Notes under the pieces: model-generated
Seen by the model: only the letters and a program-made list of their open reading frames with translations
What the model was told of the DNA's origin: nothing
Databases searched by the model: none
Shown: piece by piece, positions 29,574-38,165 of the stretch
Position numbering within the stretch: position 1 is the stretch's first letter
Layout of the letters: every line of letters starts with the position of its first letter
DNA from: CAVSJR01 sp963728285
Lineage (GTDB): Bacteria > Actinomycetota > UBA4738 > HRBIN12
Assembly (NCBI GenBank): GCA_963728285.1
Contig: CAVSJR010000001.1
Location: forward strand, 434,001-498,000
Direction of reading: 5' to 3'
DNA length: 64,000 nt
Position numbers and translations under genes: made by a program

Positions 29574-29609
29574 TTGCGCTGGTCAGAGCCGTCTTTGACT
29601 GGAGCGCAA
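29574..29609 (+). promoter_or_regulatory. Leader hairpin upstream of the NlpC/P60 gene
   Basis: TTGCGCT (29574-29580) pairs with AGCGCAA (29603-29609), and GTCA (29582-29585) with TGAC (29596-29599). Together with the downstream terminator-like hairpin this looks like a structured 5' leader. It does not match the c-di-AMP (ydaO) riboswitch that often precedes actinobacterial cell-wall hydrolases. Confidence 0.35.
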
Positions 29610-29664
29610 CGGGTTGTGCTCGGGGGGAGTTTGACGGTGCCCACCTCGCCAGCTAGCCTTTCCG

Positions 29665-29690
29665 CGGCTGCCTATGGCAGCCGTTTCTTA
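29665..29690 (+). terminator. Intrinsic terminator or attenuator before the NlpC/P60 gene
   Basis: CGGCTGCC (29665-29672) and GGCAGCCG (29676-29683) form a perfect 8-bp stem with a 3-base loop, followed by TTTCTTA. It stands directly in front of the likely start codon. It could end transcripts from upstream or act as a regulated attenuator for the hydrolase. Confidence 0.6.
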
Positions 29691-29703
29691 TATGCGGAGG
29701 CAG

Positions 29704-30762
29704 ATGACGGGGGCGAGAGGGTTGCCGGGGCGGCTGTTCGTGGCCGTCATGCTCGCAGTCCCCACCTTCGTCCTCATCCCCTCCCTCGAATCCTCGGCGG
29801 CGCCGACGAAGGCCGACGTCGAGAACGCAGAGGACAAGCTCGACGCCCTGAACGAACAGCTGTCGCTGCTCGTGGAGCAGTACGACCAGGCGAAGCTCGA
29901 GCTCGATCAGACGAAGGCGCAGCTGGCAGAGACGCGCGACACGCAGGAGCGGGCGCAAGCGCAGGCGCAGACGGCGATCAGCGCGCTCGCGACTCGCGCG
30001 TCGAGCGCGTACATGGACCGGGGCTCGCAGATCGACGTGCTCCTCGGCGCGGGATCCTTCTCCGACTTCTCCGACCGGCTCGAGTTCCTGAACCAGCTCC
30101 AGCAGGACGACGCGGACCTCGCAGCGACCGCCGAGTCCGCGAGCCAGCGAGCCGCATGGGCGGCCGAGGAGCTTGCCAAGGCGGAGGAGCAGCAGGCGGC
30201 GCTCCTCGAGCGGCTGAACGACAAGAAGGGCGCCATCGCCGAGGGCATCGAGGACCAGAAGGCGCTCGTCGAGGAGCTCGGCAGGGAATACGAGCAGGCC
30301 GTTGCGCGACGGCAGGCGGCCCAGGAAGCCGCCGCCGATGCGGCGCGCGAGGCGAGCACTCCGAGCCCCACGCCGCCCAGCGGCGGGGGCGGCAGCCCGC
30401 CGATCGGGAGCGGCGGGGCTCAGGCGGCGATCTCGGCCGCCTACTCGGTCATCGGATCACCCTACTCGTGGGGCGGCGCCAGCCCGAGCGGTTTCGATTG
30501 CTCCGGCCTCACGATGTGGGCATGGGCGCACGGTGGGGTCTCGCTTCCCCACGGGTCGGCCGCCCAGTACGCGTCCACCCCAGACGTAGACCGCGGGAGC
30601 CTGCAGCCCGGTGACCTCGTCTTCTTCTACAGCCCGATCAGTCACGTCGGGCTCTACATCGGCGGCGGGAGCATGATCGACGCCTCACATCCGGGCTCGA
30701 GCGGCGCGGTCGCGGTCCGCCCGGTGAACTGGGGCAGCTACGCGGGCGCCGGGCGCCCCTAG
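29704..30762 (+). CDS. NlpC/P60 peptidoglycan endopeptidase with N-terminal coiled coil
   Basis: About 352 residues, exported. A basic N-terminus and signal segment (FVAVMLAVPTFVLIP) precede a long coiled-coil region (LDALNEQLSLLVEQYDQAKL, about residues 30-215) of the RipA type. A Pro/Gly/Ser linker leads to the catalytic domain. The nucleophile Cys lies in FDCSGLTMWAW and the His in SPISHVGLYIGGG. It would cut peptide stems of peptidoglycan during growth or division. The start is uncertain: ATG 29704 has GGAGG only three bases upstream, while ATG 29692 has none. Confidence 0.9.
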   Translation: MTGARGLPGRLFVAVMLAVPTFVLIPSLESSAAPTKADVENAEDKLDALNEQLSLLVEQYDQAKLELDQTKAQLAETRDTQERAQAQAQTAISALATRASSAYMDRGSQIDVLLGAGSFSDFSDRLEFLNQLQQDDADLAATAESASQRAAWAAEELAKAEEQQAALLERLNDKKGAIAEGIEDQKALVEELGREYEQAVARRQAAQEAAADAAREASTPSPTPPSGGGGSPPIGSGGAQAAISAAYSVIGSPYSWGGASPSGFDCSGLTMWAWAHGGVSLPHGSAAQYASTPDVDRGSLQPGDLVFFYSPISHVGLYIGGGSMIDASHPGSSGAVAVRPVNWGSYAGAGRP

Positions 30763-30981
30763 GGAACGGTTCCACGGGGTCCACCGCCCCGCCGACGCAG
30801 GACTCGTCGCACAGCCCCTCGGCGTGACGGCCCCGGGCCTCCCCGCCCTCCAACGTCGACGACGGTGGCCGGGCAGCGGCGCCTCTCGTCGCGACGAACG
30901 ATCGAGTTCGAGCGGTCACTAGCCCGCCGGGCACGATCGGGGTCATGCTGAAACGAGCTCGCCGACCACAGGGGGGAATCG

Positions 30982-31791
30982 ATGCAGGGCCTCAAGGGGA
31001 AGAATGTGCTCGTCACCGGCGGAAGCTCCGGCATCGGCCAGGCCATCGCCGTGCGGTTCGCGGAGTACGGCGCCAACGTCGCGATCAACTACCTGCGCCT
31101 GCCGGAGGAGGCCGAGGACACCGAGGAGCAGGTCCATGCCTGCGTGCGCAGGGTCAAAGAGGTGGGCGTCCGCGACGTGCTCGTCCGGGGAGACGTCTCC
31201 AAGGAGGAGGACGCCGTCCGAATGGTGCAGGAGACCGTCGGCGAGCTCGGGGGAATCGACGTGCTCGTGAACAACGCGGGGATCCAGATCTCGCGGCCGT
31301 CGCACGAGCTCTCCTCCGAGGATTTCGAGAAGGTCCTGGCCGTGAACCTGCGCGGCGCGTTCCTCTGCGCCCGCGAGGCCATTCGCCGGTTCCTCGACGC
31401 GGGCTCGCCCGGCATCATCATCAACATCTCGAGCGTCCACCAGCTGATCCCCAAGCCGGAGTACCTCGGGTATTCCGTCAGCAAGGGCGGGATGCAGAAC
31501 CTGACGAGGACGCTGGCGCTCGAGTACGCCGACAGGAACATCCGGGTCAACAGCATCGGGCCCGGGGCGACGATCACGCCCATCAACCGAGCCTGGATCG
31601 AGGACCCGGCCAAGAAGGAGCAGGTGGAATCGCATATCCCACTGAGGCGCGCCGGAACCGCGGATGAGATGGCCGGCGTCACCTGCTTCCTCGCGAGCGA
31701 CGACGCCGCCTACATCACCGGCCAGACGGTCTTCGTGGACGGCGGCCTGACCCTGTTCGCGGACTTCCGCGAGCCCTGGTCCTCGGAATGA
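30982..31791 (+). CDS. SDR-family oxidoreductase (glucose 1-dehydrogenase-like)
   Basis: A 269-residue classical short-chain dehydrogenase. The cofactor loop is TGGSSGIGQAIA, the NNAG motif is VNNAGIQIS, and the catalytic YxxxK is YSVSK with a Ser in INISSVH. The C-terminal YITGQTVFVDGG is typical. Closest by pattern to bacterial glucose/ribitol dehydrogenases, but the substrate is not established. GGGGGGAATCG provides the ribosome binding site. The 218 bp upstream hold nothing I recognise. Confidence 0.88.
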   Translation: MQGLKGKNVLVTGGSSGIGQAIAVRFAEYGANVAINYLRLPEEAEDTEEQVHACVRRVKEVGVRDVLVRGDVSKEEDAVRMVQETVGELGGIDVLVNNAGIQISRPSHELSSEDFEKVLAVNLRGAFLCAREAIRRFLDAGSPGIIINISSVHQLIPKPEYLGYSVSKGGMQNLTRTLALEYADRNIRVNSIGPGATITPINRAWIEDPAKKEQVESHIPLRRAGTADEMAGVTCFLASDDAAYITGQTVFVDGGLTLFADFREPWSSE

Positions 31792-31855
31792 ACAAGCCGG
31801 GACGAGCAACCGCGTAGCGGGAGGTCGGCATAGAAACTGGACCCGGCGGCCGGCG

Positions 31856-32065
31856 CTACGCCTGCGCCTGGCCTCGGTCCAGGTCGGCGAGCCGTTGTTC
31901 CGCCTGCGCGACCAGCTGTTCGTTGCCGATCGCCTCGGCCTCCGCACGGGCACGGAGCAACAGGTCGCGAGCCTGCTCCCGACGCTTCCCGATATTGTCC
32001 GTCGTTGCATACTTGAGTCGCTCGTCGGCCTTGATGACGAGCTCGAAGATCTCCTTGGGCTCCAT
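31856..32065 (-). CDS. Small helical protein, 69 residues
   Basis: Unknown function. Almost entirely alpha-helical with a regular charge pattern (MEPKEIFELVIKADERLKYA; ARAEAEAIGNEQLVAQAEQR), resembling a single TPR-like helical hairpin. No cysteines and no membrane segment. The start is firm: GGAGGGAGG lies just before the ATG. It sits alone between the SDR gene and the divergent rpe gene. Confidence 0.65.
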   Translation of the reverse strand: MEPKEIFELVIKADERLKYATTDNIGKRREQARDLLLRARAEAEAIGNEQLVAQAEQRLADLDRGQAQA

Positions 32066-32209
32066 CGTCGCCTCCCTCCGGACCCTCGCCGGGATGCGGC
32101 CGGCGTGTGGTGGAATGCCCTTGCGGTCCCGCCGGTGAAGCTGATCGTAAGCCGACCGGAGGCCGCACGTTGGCCGAGTCCGTCGCGCACCGTCGAAGGA
32201 GCATGAGCC

Positions 32210-32908
32210 ATGTCGTACGTCGGTCGGCTCAAGATCGCGCCGTCCATCCTGTCGGCCGACTATGCCAAGCTCGCCGAGGAGATCGAGCGGGTTCGCGCGG
32301 AGGCCGATTGGGTCCACGTGGACGTGATGGACGGCCACTTCGTGCCGAACCTGACGATCGGCCCGCCCGTCGTGCGCTCGCTTCACGAGCACACCGACCT
32401 GCCGCTCGATTGCCACCTCATGGTGGACAACCCGGGCGACCTGCTCGAGCCGCTCGCCGAGGCCGGCGCGTACGGCTGCACCGTGCACATCGAGCTCGGT
32501 GACCCGACCGGGCTCATCGAGCGCATGCGGAGCCTTGGGCTCCATCCGGGCTTGGTGCTCAACCCCGAGACGCCGTTCGACGCCGTCGCTCCGTTCCTGC
32601 ATCTCGTGGATCTCCTGCTGGTGATGAGCGTCCATCCGGGGTTCGGCGGACAGAGGTTCATCCGAGACGTTCTGCCCAAACTCACGGCCGCCGGGCAGCT
32701 CGCGGAGGAACGAGGGCTCGAGATCGATCTCCAGATCGACGGCGGGATCGGCCCGGCCAACGCCGCCGATGCGGTGAGGGCCGGCGCGAATGTCCTGGTG
32801 GCCGGGAGCGCGATCTTCGAGGCCGACGACCCGCTCCTCGCGGCGCGGCGGATACGAGAGGCGGCGGCGAGCGCATCCGGGGCGACCGTGCATCGACCGA
32901 GCCCCTAG
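32210..32908 (+). CDS. rpe: Ribulose-phosphate 3-epimerase
   Basis: A 232-residue TIM-barrel enzyme that interconverts ribulose 5-phosphate and xylulose 5-phosphate in the pentose phosphate and Calvin pathways. Signature motifs are intact: IAPSILSADYAKL, VHVDVMDGHFVPNLTIG (metal and catalytic Asp), LPLDCHLMV, VMSVHPGFGGQ and QIDGGIG (second catalytic Asp). GAAGGAG provides the ribosome binding site. The DMT transporter gene follows after 30 bp, so the two may be cotranscribed. Confidence 0.96.
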   Translation: MSYVGRLKIAPSILSADYAKLAEEIERVRAEADWVHVDVMDGHFVPNLTIGPPVVRSLHEHTDLPLDCHLMVDNPGDLLEPLAEAGAYGCTVHIELGDPTGLIERMRSLGLHPGLVLNPETPFDAVAPFLHLVDLLLVMSVHPGFGGQRFIRDVLPKLTAAGQLAEERGLEIDLQIDGGIGPANAADAVRAGANVLVAGSAIFEADDPLLAARRIREAAASASGATVHRPSP

Positions 32909-32938
32909 GCTGGCCCGACACTCGCCGAGGGAGGGGCC

Positions 32939-33826
32939 GTGCTGGCGATCTTCGGTGGCCTGGGCGCCGCCGTCATGTGGGCGACCACCACGATCTGCTC
33001 CTCACGATCGAGCCGGACGATCCCGGCGAGCTCGGTCCTCGCCTGGGTCATGGTGGTCGGCCTCGTCGTCACGCTGCCCGCCCTCGTCGCGACGGGCGTC
33101 CCCGCCGGCGTCGACCTCGGCATCCTCGCATGGCTCGCCGTGGCCGGGATCGGCAACGTCCTCGGGCTGCTTCTGGAGTACGCCGGGCTCTCGATCGGCA
33201 AGGTCGGCGTGGTGGCGCCGATCGCGTCGACGGAGGGCGCGATCGCGGCGATCATCGCCGTCGCCGCCGGGGAGACCCTCGCGACGGGGGCGATCGCGAT
33301 GCTGGCCGTCATCGCGGTGGGCGTCGTCCTCGCCGGACTCATCACGGACCCATCCGGCGATGAGCTCGTGGCCGGCGACTCGCCGCGGGTCCCTTCGTCC
33401 GGCCGGGGGAGGCGCAGCAGGGCTGCCGTCCTCGCCGTCGGCGCGGCGGTGGCCTTCGGCGTCAGCCTCTACGCGGCCGGACGCGTGAGCCTGGATCTGC
33501 CGGTCGCGTGGGTGCTGCTTCCGCCGAGGCTCGTCGGGGTCGTCGCCATCGCGATCCCACTCGCGCTCGCCTCGCGACTGCGGTTCTCGAGGGAGGTGGC
33601 CCCGCTCCTCGTCGTCTCCGGGGTCGCCGAGGTGATCGGGTTCGTCTCGTTCGTGATCGGCGCGAGGCACGGCATCGCGATCGCCGCCGTGCTCGGCTCT
33701 CAGTTCGCCGCGCTCGCCGCCATCGCGGCGTTCCTCTTCTTCGGAGAGCGGCTCCGGCGCGTGCAGATCGCCGGCGTCTGCGCGATCGCGGTCGGCGTGG
33801 CCGTGTTGAGCGTCCTGCGGGCGTGA
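32939..33826 (+). CDS. EamA/DMT-family transporter
   Basis: 295 residues with about ten hydrophobic helices in two EamA repeats (the second starting near residue 160), joined by a polar Arg-rich loop (SSGRGRRSRAA). Members export small metabolites such as amino acids or nucleotide-sugar precursors; no substrate can be given here. The GTG at 32939 has GAGGGAGG upstream. Convergent with the ADP-ribosylglycohydrolase gene. Confidence 0.87.
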   Translation: MLAIFGGLGAAVMWATTTICSSRSSRTIPASSVLAWVMVVGLVVTLPALVATGVPAGVDLGILAWLAVAGIGNVLGLLLEYAGLSIGKVGVVAPIASTEGAIAAIIAVAAGETLATGAIAMLAVIAVGVVLAGLITDPSGDELVAGDSPRVPSSGRGRRSRAAVLAVGAAVAFGVSLYAAGRVSLDLPVAWVLLPPRLVGVVAIAIPLALASRLRFSREVAPLLVVSGVAEVIGFVSFVIGARHGIAIAAVLGSQFAALAAIAAFLFFGERLRRVQIAGVCAIAVGVAVLSVLRA

Positions 33827-33843
33827 GGCGCGCGCGGGCGGAG

Positions 33844-34765
33844 CTATCGTGGCTCGGACTCGAGCTCCGCGAGCACAGCCAAGGCCTCCGCCTCCGCCTC
33901 GATCTCCGACCGGTGCGGCAAGCGGTCGAGCCAGTCCCCCGGCAGGCCGGAGCCTCCGGCGATCGCCCCGAGCAGCGCGCCCGCCGCGGCCGCGTTGGCT
34001 CCCGTGTCTCCGCCGAGCGCGATGACGCCGAGCACGCCGGCCTCGAAGGTCGGATGCCGCAGCGGCGCCTGAAGGGCGGCGCCGGCCGCGAAGAGACAGA
34101 ACCCCCGGTCGGGGCCATCGATCGAGCGAGACTCGCCGATGGCGTCGACCAGGAACTCCAGCTCCTCGCCCCCGGGTTGATCCTCGACGGCGATCAACGC
34201 CCCCTGGATCGAGGCGTCCGTGGGCTCGCCGCGAACGAGCGCGGCGACGGCGAGCGTCAGGGCCGTCACCGCCGTGCCGCACCGCTCGTCCCAGTGCGTG
34301 AGGGCGGACAGGGCCGGACCGGCCTCGTGCAGCTCCTCCGGGCGGCTGGCGTAGCCGACGCCGAGCGGACCGCAATACATGACCGAGCCGTTTCCCGCGG
34401 AGGCCTCCGGCCCGCGCTCCTCCCACACGGCTCGTGCAGCGTCCCCTCCGTCGGAGCTCGCTCGAGCGAGCACCTTGCGCGTGAAGCTTCCGGCCGCGCC
34501 CGGCGCCCTCGCCGACCATTCGATGTGGCGGCGCAAGACATCCTCCGGTTCGAGGCGCCCGTTGCGGACGAGGCTCGCGATGAGGTTCCGCGCCATGGCC
34601 GTGGCCTCCATGGTCGATCCCGGCGGCGGATCCATCCTCGGAGGCTCCGGCGGCGGAATGGACGCCGGGATCTGATGGGAGCGCAGCGACTGGAACGGCG
34701 CGCCGAGCAGCGTCGCCCAGCGCGAGCCCGAGCACGCTCCCGACCGCCCGATCATGCAGGCTCAT
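33844..34765 (-). CDS. ADP-ribosylglycohydrolase family protein with altered metal site, frameshifted
   Basis: About 306 residues. The family N-terminus GSVLGLALGDA continues in the next frame as LGAPFQSL; removing one T near 34708 restores GDALGAPF. Core motifs GNGSVMYCGPLGVG and ALTHWDERCGTAVTAL are present. Two metal-binding motifs deviate: the usual TDDT is MEAT (in GSTMEATAMARN), and the usual GGDTDTNA is GGDTGANA. At least two metal-ligand carboxylates are thus missing or replaced. It may be a binding-only or altered-activity paralogue. Its start lies 78 bp from divergent rpsD. Confidence 0.78.
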
Positions 34766-34826
34766 CCGACGGATGCTAACTGGACGCCGCGCGACGGATC
34801 GGCACGTCGCATCGGCGCGGCCTTGG

Positions 34827-34832
34827 TACGCT
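34827..34832 (+). promoter_or_regulatory. -10 element TACGCT of rpsD
   Basis: TACGCT lies ten bases before the rpsD ATG at 34843, with no Shine-Dalgarno sequence in between. Confidence 0.35.
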
Positions 34833-34842
34833 AGCTGGCCGT

Positions 34843-35445
34843 ATGGACAAGATTGGACCTCGTCATCGCATGTGTCGCCGGGTGGGCGGAGCCCTGTGTG
34901 GGCGGCCCAATTGCCCGTCCAACAAGCGACCCTATCCCGGTGGCCAGCACGGTCGCGGCCGCAAGCGCTTCTCCGAGTACCAGGTGCGCCTGCTCGAGAA
35001 GCAGAAGCTCCGGGCGATCTACGGCGTCGGCGAGGCGCAGATGCGCAGATACTACGATCGCGCGCATCGCTCCAAGGGCGTCACCGGCGAGGAGCTCATC
35101 CGCCAGCTCGAGACGCGGCTCGACTCGGTCGTGCTTCGCCTCGGGTTCGCCCTCACGACCAGGCAGGCTCGCCAGCTCGTGTCGCACGGGCACGTCCTCG
35201 TCGACGGCAAGCGCGTGAACGTCCCGAGCGCCCGGGTCAAGCCCGAGCAGACGATCGAGGTCTCGGGAAAGGCGAAGAACTTCATCGCGGTGCGAGAGGC
35301 GCTCGAGGTGGCTCCCGACCCGCCCACCTACCTCTACCGCAACAAGGACCAGGTTCAGGGAACGCTCTCGCGCCAGCCCGATCGCGAGGAGATCCCGCTC
35401 CCCGTCCCGGTGGAGGAGCGCCTCATCATCGAGTACTACTCCTAG
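34843..35445 (+). CDS. rpsD: 30S ribosomal protein S4
   Basis: A 200-residue primary 16S rRNA-binding protein. It has the RPYPGGQHG turn, LLEKQKLRAIYGVGEAQMRR and a full S4 domain (RLDSVVLRLGFALTTRQARQ, HVLVDGKRVNVPS). The N-terminus holds a compact cysteine pattern, MCRRVGGALCGRPNC (C-x7-C-x4-C), a reduced form of the zinc-binding variant. The gene stands alone, away from rpsM-rpsK-rpoA. No S4 autoregulatory pseudoknot could be identified by eye, and a leaderless promoter would leave no room for one. Confidence 0.95.
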   Translation: MDKIGPRHRMCRRVGGALCGRPNCPSNKRPYPGGQHGRGRKRFSEYQVRLLEKQKLRAIYGVGEAQMRRYYDRAHRSKGVTGEELIRQLETRLDSVVLRLGFALTTRQARQLVSHGHVLVDGKRVNVPSARVKPEQTIEVSGKAKNFIAVREALEVAPDPPTYLYRNKDQVQGTLSRQPDREEIPLPVPVEERLIIEYYS

Positions 35446-35494
35446 GCCGCGTCGCTCCGGCCGCACCCGAGGGGCGGCCACCACCGATGCCGCC

Positions 35495-35500
35495 TATCCT
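35495..35500 (+). promoter_or_regulatory. -10 element TATCCT of the PD40 lipoprotein gene
   Basis: TATCCT ends seven bases before the ATG at 35508. Confidence 0.45.
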
Positions 35501-35507
35501 TGGCTCC

Positions 35508-36536
35508 ATGCGGCCCCTCCGCACCGGCTCCTCTGCCCTGGCGCTGATCGCGCTCGTCGCGGTCGCCTCGTGCGCGAACGCCCCACCGGAGCCGACCAAG
35601 CGCAGGAGCATCCCTCCGCTGTTCGCCGAGCCGACCGCCTCCCCCGCCGGATCGTCCGAGGGGGGAGAGTCGGGGCCGCTCGGCCTCGTCGGGGACATCG
35701 TGTTCGTCAGCGACCGGGACGGTCAGGGAATTCAGCTGTACGCGATGGATCCCAACGGGCGCCATACGACGATGGTGACGAGCGGTGCGCTCGGCCACAT
35801 CCATCCATCGTGGTCCCCCGACGGGACCGAGCTCGCGTTCGCCGGGGCATCCGGGGATGTGCAGACCGACGACCTGGACCTGATCATCCTTCGCGGTGAC
35901 GGAACGCTCGACCCCCTCACATCCGGGCCCGGGCGGGACGGGGCGCCTTCCTGGTCCCCCGACGGCCGCGAGATCGCGTTCGAGACGGACGCGGCCGGCG
36001 AGCCGCTCATCGCGCTCGTCGGCACCGAGGGAGGCGGCTCGCCACGGTTCCTCGCCGGCTCGACGCCGGCCTACCAGCCCGATTGGTCTCCGGACGGCTC
36101 GCGCATCGCCTTCGCCCTGCGCGAACCGAATTGCTCGCTTCCCGACGACCGCTGCCCGCAGCACATCCACGTCGTGGACGCGGGCGGAGGCGGACTCGTC
36201 CGGCTGACGATCGGCGGCGCACACGATGCGCAGCCCGCCTGGTCTCCGGACGGGAGACGGATCGCCTTCAGCTCGAACCGTGCGAACGGCAACATCGACG
36301 TCTGGGTGATGGACGCCGACGGTGGCCGCCCGCATCGGCTCACGCATGCCGAGGGCACCGACCTCGGACCGGCCTGGTCGCCCGACGGCAGCCGGATCGC
36401 CTTCACCACCGATCGCGACGGCGACCTCGAGGTGTACACGATGACCGCCGACGGCCGCGACCAAACCGACGTCTCCAACGACCCATCGGCCTCCGACTTC
36501 ACCCCGACGTGGCGCCCCAGGGCCACCGGCGCATGA
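35508..36536 (+). CDS. Lipoprotein with TolB-like PD40 beta-propeller
   Basis: 342 residues. A lipobox ends the signal peptide (LIALVAVASCANAP), so the protein is lipid-anchored outside the membrane. Six PD40/WD40-like repeats follow, each marked by (P/A)(S/A/D)WSPDG and a following IAF strand (for example PAWSPDGRRIAFSSN). The propeller resembles the C-terminal half of TolB, but no Tol-Pal system is expected here. It is likely a scaffold or ligand-binding domain. Confidence 0.87.
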   Translation: MRPLRTGSSALALIALVAVASCANAPPEPTKRRSIPPLFAEPTASPAGSSEGGESGPLGLVGDIVFVSDRDGQGIQLYAMDPNGRHTTMVTSGALGHIHPSWSPDGTELAFAGASGDVQTDDLDLIILRGDGTLDPLTSGPGRDGAPSWSPDGREIAFETDAAGEPLIALVGTEGGGSPRFLAGSTPAYQPDWSPDGSRIAFALREPNCSLPDDRCPQHIHVVDAGGGGLVRLTIGGAHDAQPAWSPDGRRIAFSSNRANGNIDVWVMDADGGRPHRLTHAEGTDLGPAWSPDGSRIAFTTDRDGDLEVYTMTADGRDQTDVSNDPSASDFTPTWRPRATGA

Positions 36537-36574
36537 CCGTCGAGGCCTCCGGGGTGAGGATACTCACGCGCTGA

Positions 36575-37204
36575 TCACGGCGGCCGCGCCTCCACACCCT
36601 CCGGAGGCCGAAGCGCCGCACGGACGAACGCGACGACCTCGCGCTCGCGTCGACGCAGCGACGCGCGGCCCTTGTCGGCGCCGACCACCGCGTTCAGGAC
36701 GCTCGCCTCGGTCAGCGAGCCGATCACGCCCGTATACAGCGTGAACAGGAGCAGCGCCGGATCCTGCTTTCGGATGTCCCCCTGATCCATCCCGGCCTCG
36801 AGGAACGCGATCGCTCGCACCCGCAGGGGATCGAGTGAGGACGCGAATCGCTCGAAGGCATCGGGCCCGAGGCGCCCCGCCTCGCGAACGAACATGGGGA
36901 ACTCGGGCCACTCCTCGGCCAGTCGGAACACGGCGTGGATCACGCCCTCGGCTCGCTCCCAGTACGTCTCCTTGTCCGAGAGCGCGTCCGTCAACGCCTC
37001 CGCGAGCCGCTCCCCGGCCGCGGCGAGGCACGCCTCGAGGAGGGCCTCCTTCGTCGGAAAGTAGTACAGGAGCGTCTGTTTGCGGATGCCGACCGCCTTC
37101 GCGACGGTGTCGAGGCTCGTGCCGTGATACCCCTCCCCACCGAAGCATCGAATCGCCTCTTCGATGATGGACCGGCGCCGCTTGGCTCCCCCGGTCCGCG
37201 TCAT
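36575..37204 (-). CDS. TetR-family transcriptional regulator
   Basis: 209 residues. The N-terminal HTH is typical: IIEEAIRCFGGEGYHGTSLD, then VAKAVGIRKQTLLYYFPTKE. The C-terminal ligand domain is helical, with hydrophobic stretches (LLLFTLYTGVIGSLTEASVL). It is the last gene of a minus-strand run that starts at 43296, 39 bp after the acyltransferase. I infer that it represses that operon by way of the palindrome at 43314-43329, with an acyl or acyl-CoA ligand as possible inducer. The ligand is a guess from context. Confidence 0.9.
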   Translation of the reverse strand: MTRTGGAKRRRSIIEEAIRCFGGEGYHGTSLDTVAKAVGIRKQTLLYYFPTKEALLEACLAAAGERLAEALTDALSDKETYWERAEGVIHAVFRLAEEWPEFPMFVREAGRLGPDAFERFASSLDPLRVRAIAFLEAGMDQGDIRKQDPALLLFTLYTGVIGSLTEASVLNAVVGADKGRASLRRREREVVAFVRAALRPPEGVEARPP

Positions 37205-37243
37205 GGGTGGGGGCCTCGATGCCGGCGGCGACGGAACGGGCCA

Positions 37244-38152
37244 TCATCGCCACGTCGGCCGTCGGCCGCGGCGCGTGATCGGCCGCGAGGCCTCCCACGT
37301 GCGCAGCCAGCGAGGGCCCTTGGGCCCGGACAGCGAGGGCGTCTCCCCACGTTCGGATCGCTGGAGCGAGTCCCACCACGTGGTGCGGTCCTCGTCGTGA
37401 AGTCGCGCGACCGCCTGCGTCATCCTGCGGGAGAGATCCTGATGCGACTCGCCCTCCATCGGAGAGAGCGGCGCGCCGTAGCGCACGGAGACGGGCGGCC
37501 GGCCGGCCCTCGGCCAGAACCTGCCCTTCGGCATCGCTGAGTACGCCCCGCGAATCGCGATCGGGACGACGGGCACCTGGAGCTCGATGGCCAGACGGGC
37601 CGCACCGTGGCGGAACCGCTGCATCCATCCCTCCGCCGATCGCGCGCCCTCGGGAAACACCACCAGGCTCCAGCCGTCCTCCAACAGCGATCTCGCGGTC
37701 GCCGTGGCCTTGCCCCCGCCGGTCCGGTCGATCGGAAAGCCCGCGTAGACCAGCGCCGTGAACGCCTGCCGCCACCACACGTCGAAGAAGTAGTCCTTCG
37801 CCGCCCCGACGGCGGTGGAGCGCTGCCATTCCGGCGGGAGCGTCGACATGATGATCGTCGCGTCGAGGTGGCTCGTGTGGTTCGACACGAAGATCACCGG
37901 CTTCCTCACTCCGTCCAGCGAATCGAGGCCGTGGACGTCGAGCGAGAGCTCCGATTCGATCAGCGGCCGCATGCCGAATCGAAGGATGGCCTCTCGCACC
38001 GCCGTCGCGGCCTCGGAGCGGGCCCAATCCGTCGGGAACGACCACGCCTCCCTTTGCGGGGTGTGCGGCTCGGCGTCGCGGGGGGTGAGCGCGCGCCGCC
38101 CCCAGCGCCAGCCCCTCGCGACCTCGGCCAGCTCGTCTCGAATCGACGGCAT
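37244..38152 (-). CDS. PlsC-type acyltransferase
   Basis: 302 residues. The acyltransferase block I is NHTSHLD (H-x4-D), block II is FPIDRTGGGK and block III is VVFPEGARSAEG. Block IV VPVVPIAIRGAY completes the set. Such enzymes move an acyl chain from acyl-CoA or acyl-ACP to glycerol phosphate, lysophospholipid or another alcohol. The start at 38152 has TGGAGGAC upstream; an ORF extension further up is non-coding. Fourth gene of the putative lipid operon, 13 bp after the LarA-like gene. Confidence 0.88.
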   Translation of the reverse strand: MPSIRDELAEVARGWRWGRRALTPRDAEPHTPQREAWSFPTDWARSEAATAVREAILRFGMRPLIESELSLDVHGLDSLDGVRKPVIFVSNHTSHLDATIIMSTLPPEWQRSTAVGAAKDYFFDVWWRQAFTALVYAGFPIDRTGGGKATATARSLLEDGWSLVVFPEGARSAEGWMQRFRHGAARLAIELQVPVVPIAIRGAYSAMPKGRFWPRAGRPPVSVRYGAPLSPMEGESHQDLSRRMTQAVARLHDEDRTTWWDSLQRSERGETPSLSGPKGPRWLRTWEASRPITRRGRRPTWR

Positions 38153-38165
38153 CACGCGTCCTCCA

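Noticed and set aside
29513..29703. ydaO (c-di-AMP) riboswitch before the NlpC/P60 gene
   Set aside because: None of the conserved ydaO core segments could be found; only generic hairpins are present.
36544..36609. GGCCTCCGG / CCGGAGGCC inverted repeat between the PD40 and TetR genes as a terminator
   Set aside because: The arms are 48 bases apart, one arm lies in TetR coding sequence and no U-tract follows.
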